A stretch of DNA of 64,000 nt, from contig CM055883.1 of assembly GCA_029582165.1 (NCBI GenBank), positions 22,842,001-22,906,000 on the forward strand, read 5' to 3'. A model generated the notes under the pieces. The model worked only from the letters and a program-made list of their open reading frames with translations, searched no databases and was not told the origin of the DNA. Shown here one piece after another: positions 60,401-64,000 of the stretch. Position numbers and translations under genes: made by a program. The DNA is from Portulaca oleracea (lineage: Eukaryota; Streptophyta; Magnoliopsida; Caryophyllales; Portulacaceae). How positions within the stretch are numbered: the stretch's first letter is position 1; each line of letters starts with the position of its first letter.

Positions 60401-61297
60401 AGTATTGGCTGGAAGAGTAACTAAAATCAAGTGTTTGTAGCTGAAAAATGTTACAACTGTTTTAACTATTGATCAAAAAGTTGGATTCTGAAAACTGAAT
60501 ACACCTTGTAACTGTTGATGGAGAGTTTTTAATGGTAAAGAAATCAGATTCCTTTCATGTTTGTAGTGCAGATTTCTTAATGTGCTCATTAATTTAAAAA
60601 AAAAAAGTCCGTCGTTACTTTGGGAATAATTCTACATTTGGGAGGAAAATGAATGAACATTGGACCAGTGGGGGCCATTGAATACAGAATATCTGTGGAT
60701 GCTTTCTTTGTTTTAACAGAACAGGGTAAATATGTATTTCATTTAATTGTGGTCTCCGAAAAAACCCATTGTGAATGGCTTCTTGTCCTATGACCATTGT
60801 AGACGACGTAATGGCTCCTCTTCCTATGACCAGCCTGTAAGGTTCATTGGACGACTATACATCTGGATCTTCTTTGAAGATTACTTAATGTTTCTGATTT
60901 GTTACGCTAATCTAAAATGATCACTTTTCCTTGCAAATTCATGGCTGTGGGTGTCTGTTTAAAATCAATGCCATAGGCTGAGCCTGCTGTTTGAATGTCA
61001 TCCTATTCAACCAGACTGCAGTGTGCTTAAAGAAAGAGGGAAAAAATGGTGGCTGCTGGATGTGCATCAAAATTTTATTGTTCATTTGTTTTAAGGTGAA
61101 TATGATTAACATGGATAAAGGTTTGTCCTTGATGTAAAAGTGTTTGTGACTCAGGTTTTACTACGGTATGGAAATAAAGATCAACTACAAGAGTGGCTTT
61201 TACCCTTGTTAGAAGGAAAAATACGTTCTGGATTTGCTATGACAGAGCCACAGGTGGCGTCTTCTGATGCAACAAATATTGAATGTTCCATTAAACG
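34363..61297 (+). CDS. IBR3: IBR3-like peroxisomal acyl-CoA dehydrogenase, exons 1-12 (continues off window)
   Basis: Exons inferred from frame, GT-AG sites and family order: 34363-34509, 36679-36813, 36947-37087, 37209-37340, 37598-37783, 38001-38078, 38269-38388, 41984-42082, 42186-42303, 54877-55142, damaged exon 11 (about 55326-55507), 61155-61297. Exons 1-10 give 474 uninterrupted residues. The N-terminal APH/choline-kinase-like domain (about 50-345) has the catalytic loop [10 protein letters not shown] (His233, Asp235, Asn240) and the metal-loop counterpart LDWELSTLG (Asp255). The acyl-CoA dehydrogenase part starts around 390 ([35 protein letters not shown]), and exon 12 carries the FAD-site signature [14 protein letters not shown]. 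Arabidopsis IBR3 has the same layout and acts in peroxisomal beta-oxidation of indole-3-butyric acid to auxin. Its C-terminal domain and targeting signal would lie beyond 64000. Transposons expanded introns 7 (3.6 kb), 9 (12.6 kb) and 11 (5.6 kb). Whether this copy is functional depends on exon 11. Confidence 0.92.
34738..35818. repeat. IBR3 intron 1: four about 165-bp tandem units inside a possible element
   Basis: Units marked by CTAAA(A/C)(T/C)TAACTGAAAC-like sequence start at about 35041, 35201, 35363 and 35537. Units 1 and 3 resemble each other, as do 2 and 4, giving a dimeric (about 325-bp) higher-order pattern. Flanking AGTGTTTGGTAC (about 34769) and the inverse of AGTGCGTTTGGTTT (about 35800) hint at the ends of a non-autonomous transposon, but no target duplication was confirmed. 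Confidence 0.6.
35830..36087 (-). other. Unrecognised 85-codon open frame in IBR3 intron 1
   Basis: An ORF opposite to the host gene. Residues about 23-42 ([20 protein letters not shown]) are hydrophobic. I know no family. It may be a captured gene fragment or chance. Base composition is less AT-rich than the surrounding intron, which is the only reason to list it. Confidence 0.2.
36245..36504. mobile_element. Stowaway-like MITE in IBR3 intron 1
   Basis: The left end TCCTCCGTTTCATATTAT is degenerate. The right end AATATGGAACGGAGGGAG is canonical, followed by TA at 36505-36506. A TA also precedes the left end (36243-36244). About 260 bp. Confidence 0.75.
38389..38800. other. IBR3 intron 7, proximal part
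   Basis: Intronic sequence with nothing recognisable, running up to a gypsy remnant. Confidence 0.5.
38810..39549 (-). pseudogene. Ty3/gypsy RT-RNase H remnant in IBR3 intron 7
   Basis: Read on the minus strand, broken frames give [14 protein letters not shown] (RT), a highly degraded middle, then the RNase H start ([29 protein letters not shown]). These follow the gypsy order RT then RNase H. Many stops and shifts; only the pol centre survives, without LTRs. Confidence 0.7.
39560..40060. other. Intronic DNA, nothing recognised
   Basis: Lies between two gypsy fragments. The plus-strand open frame at 39542-39778 has no recognisable domain. Confidence 0.4.
40077..40222 (-). pseudogene. Second Ty3/gypsy RNase H fragment
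   Basis: The minus-strand reading [20 protein letters not shown] and [20 protein letters not shown] is a gypsy RNase H. It lies on the wrong side of the RT remnant to belong to the same linear copy, so it comes from another insertion or a rearrangement. Confidence 0.65.
40564..40604. repeat. T24-G17 homopolymer junction
   Basis: Twenty-four Ts directly followed by seventeen Gs. The G run could form intramolecular G-quadruplex. The exact length is liable to sequencing error. Confidence 0.85.
40720..41983. other. IBR3 intron 7, distal part
   Basis: No coding or transposon structure is recognised up to the acceptor at 41983. Confidence 0.45.
43010..43601. mobile_element. Mutator-like MITE, copy 1 (IBR3 intron 9)
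   Basis: Ends GAGTAAATTACATTTACCC and its inverse. Inverted repeats extend through CTACCTGAC and the CACACCCGACATTTGTG region. Flanks GATTAAAAAC and GCTTAAAAAC form a 10-bp duplication with one mismatch. Non-coding. Confidence 0.82.
43652..44253. mobile_element. Mutator-like MITE, copy 2 (IBR3 intron 9)
   Basis: Same family as the copy 50 bp upstream. Ends GAGTTAATTACATTTACCC and its inverse, with a perfect 9-bp target duplication GAAAATAAG (43643-43651, 44254-44262). Confidence 0.9.
44289..44592. mobile_element. Left end of a hAT-like element (same family as 2218-2937)
   Basis: CATTGGCGGACCTAGACATT, then TTTAGGGGTGTCTAGTATAC, matches the inverse of the right end of the element at 2218-2937. 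No right end was found; it runs into a Stowaway and a LINE. Confidence 0.55.
44595..44858. mobile_element. Stowaway-like MITE (IBR3 intron 9)
   Basis: Ends CTCCCTCTATTCCATATTAATTG and its near inverse, with TA at 44593-44594 and 44859-44860. 264 bp. Confidence 0.9.
44880..46165 (+). pseudogene. 5'-truncated L1-type LINE, ORF2 C-terminal end
   Basis: Broken plus-strand frames reproduce the end of plant L1 ORF2: [39 protein letters not shown], the zinc-binding RVT domain region ([19 protein letters not shown]) and the tail [13 protein letters not shown]. It ends at a short A8 run near 46160. RT and endonuclease are absent, as expected of an incomplete LINE insertion. Confidence 0.8.
46170..46730. 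other. Repeat-like non-coding DNA split by a hAT MITE
   Basis: No gene. It continues across the MITE at 46739-47380, because the flanking 8-bp duplication shows that the two sides were once joined. Texture suggests old gypsy-type sequence, unproven. Confidence 0.4.
46739..47380. mobile_element. hAT MITE with perfect 8-bp target duplication
   Basis: Begins CAGGGGCGGGGCCAG and ends with the inverse of CAGGGGCGGATTTAAG. The target duplication ATCAAAAG at 46731-46738 and 47381-47388 is exact. 642 bp, no transposase. The right part contains tRNA-like promoter boxes on the minus strand. Confidence 0.93.
47211..47283 (-). promoter_or_regulatory. Pol III-like A and B boxes inside the hAT MITE
   Basis: On the minus strand, TAGCTCACTGG (47283-47273) resembles an A box and GCGTGTTCAAATCCC (47225-47211) a B box (GGTTCGANTCC type), about 47 bp apart. 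No cloverleaf tRNA can be folded from what I see, so this is a tRNA- or SINE-like relic, not a tRNA gene. Confidence 0.45.
47389..48354. other. Intronic repeat-like DNA, nothing firm
   Basis: Continuation of the sequence into which the hAT MITE inserted. Minus-strand open frames at 47314-47640 and 47845-48099 show no domain I recognise. Confidence 0.35.
48355..48400. repeat. (AT)n microsatellite
   Basis: Long TATATA run; YIYIY-type frames across it are meaningless. Confidence 0.9.
48600..52130 (-). pseudogene. L1-type LINE, nearly full ORF2, antisense in IBR3 intron 9
   Basis: On the minus strand, in order: the CCHC end of ORF1 ([15 protein letters not shown], about 52100); the APE endonuclease (WNVRGLN near 51760, [18 protein letters not shown], then [20 protein letters not shown]); a linker; RT with [33 protein letters not shown] and [11 protein letters not shown]; and the C-terminal zinc region down to about 48600. 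The RT catalytic FADD box reads FVDG and is preceded by a stop near 49752. Other stops and shifts occur throughout. L1 proteins copy the element RNA into the genome by target-primed reverse transcription; this copy is dead. The 5' part of ORF1 beyond about 52390 is missing. The poly(A) end is unclear. Confidence 0.88.
52430..54240. repeat. LTR-like non-coding region with CACGACCGTG-type motifs
   Basis: Contains GGGCATTTTGGTCATCTCAC and, at about 52920-53200, repeated imperfect palindromes such as GACACGACC(A/G)TGTC and CACGACCGTC. This is typical of U3 regions of plant LTR elements. LTR borders, primer site and coding region were not identified. Confidence 0.4.
54259..54609. mobile_element. 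MITE with CAAAAAATTACTC ends (IBR3 intron 9)
   Basis: The left CAAAAAATTACTCGGAGGTAC and the right inverse (TACCTCAGAGTAATTTTTTG) continue as inverted repeats for about 100 bp (GGTACCCCAACTTTTCAAAAC region). 351 bp. The target duplication is not clear (AAAGA on both sides at best). Another copy begins at 63913. Confidence 0.8.
55326..55507 (+). pseudogene. IBR3: IBR3 exon 11, damaged
   Basis: The distal half reads perfectly as [18 protein letters not shown] and [17 protein letters not shown] with donor GT at 55508. The proximal half, which should encode the LDSAARARK-type start, is recognisable (cgt gct aga aag) but out of frame. At least two further one-base frame differences lie between it and the distal half. 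The only nearby acceptor AG (55324-55325) gives a 182-nt exon, not divisible by three, whose wrong-frame reading hits a stop in exon 12. Flanking exons both meet it at phase 0. Confidence 0.75.
55900..56290 (+). pseudogene. Possible Ty3/gypsy gag remnant (IBR3 intron 11)
   Basis: Broken frames read [19 protein letters not shown] and [13 protein letters not shown]. These resemble the capsid start of plant gypsy gag proteins (IPEFEG..DPDEFLDWL..VERVFE type). Short and degraded. Confidence 0.45.
56344..56686. mobile_element. hAT-like MITE (AGGCCCTGTTTGGC type)
   Basis: The left end AGGCCCTGTTTGGCAACCAG and the right end (inverse of AGGTGGTGTTTGGCTACCC) are imperfect inverted repeats. The interior is dense in AGCTA/AGCTT blocks. 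The target duplication is not resolved. Confidence 0.6.
56690..58780. other. IBR3 intron 11, middle part
   Basis: No recognisable gene. Open frames at 57729-58026 have no domain I know. Probably decayed repeat sequence. Confidence 0.4.
58781..59069. mobile_element. Stowaway-like MITE (IBR3 intron 11)
   Basis: Ends CTCCCTCCGTTCCATATTAATTG and its inverse; TA flanks at 58779-58780 and 59070-59071. 289 bp. Confidence 0.9.
59165..59465. repeat. Degenerate (GTTAG/AAGTTA)n repeats
   Basis: Two patches of short GTTAAGTTAG / GGTTAGGTTAG units separated by AT-rich sequence. Confidence 0.6.
59555..59830. repeat. TTCGGAC / TTCGGGT repeat cluster
   Basis: Dense irregular repeats of AATTCGGAC, TTCGGGTC and CCGGACCCGGTTTT, partly arranged as direct copies (about 59580-59650 and 59735-59825). 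Related in texture to the repeats at 4105 and 32868-33545. Confidence 0.6.
59831..61154. other. IBR3 intron 11, distal part
   Basis: Nothing recognised up to the acceptor at 61154. Confidence 0.45.
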
Positions 61298-61879
61298 GTA
61301 TGTTTGTTAGCCATAAATGTAATTTGCTTCTCCTAACTTGTCTAAGTAATACATTGTATTGGACCTCCCCTAAGCTTTGAATTGATGATGCATTGGTATA
61401 TACATTGTGATTAGTATATTGCCTATTGAGTAGTGTAATGAGTGACTAACAACTAGTAGGCAATGGATAAAAGTCGGGGAAGAATACTATCAAGGCATCT
61501 GCTTCCTAAAACATTCGAACTTTGAACAATTAATCATACATAATTGCATATGATTGTGAAATTCTAGCATACAAATTTTTGTTATACATTTCCATACCTT
61601 TGTAAAAATTTGCATGTTTAATGACAATGTTATTATTCTCTTGTCATCTGTTTATTGGGATCAGTCTCATTGTAGGGTCAATAGGAGTAAGGTTGTTTAC
61701 ATTTGGATCTAGACTCATGAAAGCAGGACGCACACTGGGGTTATATTTATGACATTTTCGGGAAGTTTGGGTATGGGTAGCTTAGAATAGTTATGTCAGC
61801 TGTTATAATTAGTAACACTGTCCCCCAATCAGAAAATTAAACTGGTCAATAATCTGAATTATTGCCTTAGACGGGTAGA

Positions 61880-63110
61880 TTTACTTGGGATGCACGTTGC
61901 CTGAAGTATATTGGGCTTGGTCCAATTTTGGCCCACCTATGGCTACCGGCTCGTTTAAAGCCGCCCTTCCCTCTCCACGGCTCAAACTCGACAACCTGAT
62001 CCATTTAGAGGTAGATCCGGGTACTTGGAGGTCCTTTTCAGCCATCATCGGGAGTGGTATTCAGTTCAAGGAAGACCCCTGGCCATAGGGCGTCATTTCG
62101 GATCCTCATCGGGATCCATCACAATTTTTCTAAGGGGCCTCGGGATTCTCAGCACGAATGACGAGGTAGCGTCAACCTCGACTCTGGTTTTGGGGTGCCA
62201 AACGGAGGTAGAAACAATCCAAAGGGCATTTTGGTCTTTCACCTTTAAGGAAGATTAACTAGGGTTGTTTTTAGTCCATTTGGCATCTTAGGGGCAATAT
62301 GGTTTTTCACCTTCTCGAATGTGGGGTCGAGGGTTCATCAAGGCATCAAGAAAGCAAGGAAGCAAAAGAAATGGGGCTGCACGATCATGCCACTACCTTG
62401 CACAATCCGGCGAGGAGGGCATGATCGTGCCATCTGAGGCACATGATTGTGCCATTGTCAAACTGGCCACTTTTCGAGCTGTTTTGAGCAGCACAATCGT
62501 GCCACCCAAGGAGCACGATCGTGCCACTTGACAGCACGCCGTTCCGCCTTTCTCCCTCCCCTTTTGTTATGTTTTCCCCATTCCCTTATAAATACTTGTG
62601 AGCTTCGTTTTGTAGGGATAGAACACGTAAGTTAGAGACAGAAGATTGAAGCTTAGGCCTCAAAATCCTCCCTTGAGGAGATCTATAATTGTTGGTTTGA
62701 AACCCTAATTCAATGAAATCTAATCCTTTTGTAGAATTGCTTGTGTGATTCTCTTTGCTTGTGAGTGTGTGGTGTCTCTTCACTCGTTGGTGAGATTTAT
62801 TGAGTGATTCAAGACTCCTTGCTTGTGGAAGATCCTAGTACAAGTTCTTGGGTTGTCTTAGTTCAATTTGGTGAGTTTTCACACTTTAGAATTGTCCATA
62901 TCCTTTCAATTCTTGCTTGTTGACATAGTTGTTATCCACAGAAGCCCCAAAACCCTGAAAATAGTTGTTGTTTGTATGAGTTCTATGGGTGGATTTCCAT
63001 CATCCACAAGATTTTCTGTGAACCCTAGATCCCATAACCTTCATTGCTCCTATGAGATATCATATGACTAACCACATGCTGCCTAATCCTAGATGGCCGG
63101 TAGACATTTG
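61880..63110. repeat. LTR-like non-coding region with GCACGATCGTGCC palindromes
   Basis: In IBR3 intron 12. It holds GGGCATTTTGGTCTTTCACC, then repeated palindromes (GCATGATCGTGCC, GCACAATCGTGCC, GCACGATCGTGCC at about 62418-62526), then TATAAATA at 62587 and a transcript-start-like stretch. This is the layout of an LTR U3-R. No partner LTR, primer site or coding region lies within the window. Confidence 0.45.
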
Positions 63111-63119
63111 GTAGTTATG

Positions 63120-63912
63120 ATCTATCCCTGGCCTTGAAATCCAATTCTCTAAAACTTCATATTGAAAAATCGATTTTTAGGGAGCTGAGTGGAGAAGAGA
63201 TTTCAAAAAAGTTATTTAGGCAGCCTTACTTTAGATTTGAATGAGACATGTCATCCGCATGCCAACTCCAACATCATAATTCTGACCTTTGTGGACAAAT
63301 TGCCAGTATTGTTTGGATTCCATAGCTGCTGGCTTCTTTTTTCGTTATTGTGATGCTGGAGACATGGGGGCAAGTGTACAGAGAGATGTCTGAATTCAAA
63401 CTGAAATCTCGTTGATGTGAATATGTCTTGTCCCAACATAAAATGATAAAATCAACATGCCAGTTCTAGGACGATAGAATACACTATGGCATGCACATGT
63501 AATCAATGTCTCCTATCCTCTATGTTCGGTGCACATTTTGAACCTTGTGACATTGTAAAAATACCAGAAGTCACCAAGGGGAAAATAATAAAAGATTAAA
63601 TATAAGAATTCAGCATCCCTGTGCTGGTTGGACATTGCTTCTCTCTGCTGTCCTCTGAGATGACATGAAACCCCTTGCACTTTCATGTTCCTTCCTCCTT
63701 TCCGTAGTCTCTACCTTCTTGTGATTGTAGAAATCTGCAATTCTGCCTAAAAAAGTCTCATACTCAGAATCATTAGTTTCAGTTCCATCATCGCTTCTTC
63801 ATGAAACCACATCCTTCTCATACACTTTTCTCTTCCCTTTGTCTTTCTCTTTGGCCTTGGGATGTGGCTTTTCTCTGGTACTTTGGAATTTAAATTTCTG
63901 GCCCAATGTTTG
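63120..63912. other. IBR3 intron 12, nothing recognised
   Basis: No coding or repeat signal I can support; exon 13 must lie beyond the window. Confidence 0.4.
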
Positions 63913-64000
63913 CAAAAAATTACTCGGAGGTAACCTAATATTTGGGGAAATTATTTTTCGGTACCCCAACTTTTCAAAACTCATTTTGAGGTACCCTTAA
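63913..64000. mobile_element. Left end of a second CAAAAAATTACTC MITE
   Basis: The first about 88 bases match the left end of the MITE at 54259 closely (GGTACCCCAACTTTTCAAAAC, TTTTGAGGTACCC). Cut by the window edge. Confidence 0.8.

Overview
This is nuclear DNA of a flowering plant, most likely a eudicot. It is AT-rich with GT-AG introns. It carries the usual plant transposon families (Ty1/copia, Ty3/gypsy, L1-type LINE, MULE, PIF/Harbinger, hAT, Stowaway) and one host gene whose protein is close to Arabidopsis IBR3. I cannot name the species. No rRNA, true tRNA gene, CRISPR array or prokaryotic operon is visible.

Layout. (1) 0-6.6 kb: a dead PIF/Harbinger transposase (501-1482), a hAT-like element with a Stowaway MITE nested in it, a tandem duplication and LTR-like non-coding repeats. 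(2) 6.7-13.7 kb: a MULE (MuDR-type) transposase pseudogene with PB1-like, MULE, SWIM and zinc-knuckle regions. It is followed by three small gene-like units not typical of a minimal MULE: a 75-aa tail-anchored ORF (-), an F-box At2g35280-like gene (+) and a 150-aa GRF zinc-finger/TM ORF (-). (3) 14.2-23.4 kb: an 8.85-kb Ty1/copia element with AAAAC target duplications, inserted into a 62-bp minisatellite. Its U3 carries an array of CACGGNCCGTG palindromes. (4) 23.4-31 kb: duplications and microsatellites, a FAR1-like MULE transposase pseudogene, and a promoter-bearing small basic/acidic ORF with one homopolymer frameshift. (5) 31-34 kb: dispersed repeats and a 529-bp MITE. (6) 34.36 kb to the right edge: the host gene IBR3 (+), a peroxisomal acyl-CoA dehydrogenase-like protein with an N-terminal aminoglycoside-phosphotransferase-like domain. 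Exons 1-10 and 12 are clean. Exon 11 is damaged. The introns (one of 12.6 kb) are swollen by two L1 LINE copies in opposite orientation, gypsy fragments and at least eight MITE-type elements. The gene continues past the right edge.

How it fits together: IBR3 is the only recognisable conserved host gene. In other plants it acts in peroxisomal conversion of indole-3-butyric acid to active auxin. Nearly everything else is mobile DNA in various states of decay, and many of the transposase and pol stops look like C-to-T or G-to-A changes. The most interesting points are the damaged but phase-symmetric IBR3 exon 11, the palindrome arrays that recur in unrelated LTR-like sequences, the MULE-neighbouring cluster of F-box, GRF and tail-anchored ORFs, and a hAT MITE that contains Pol III-like A and B boxes.
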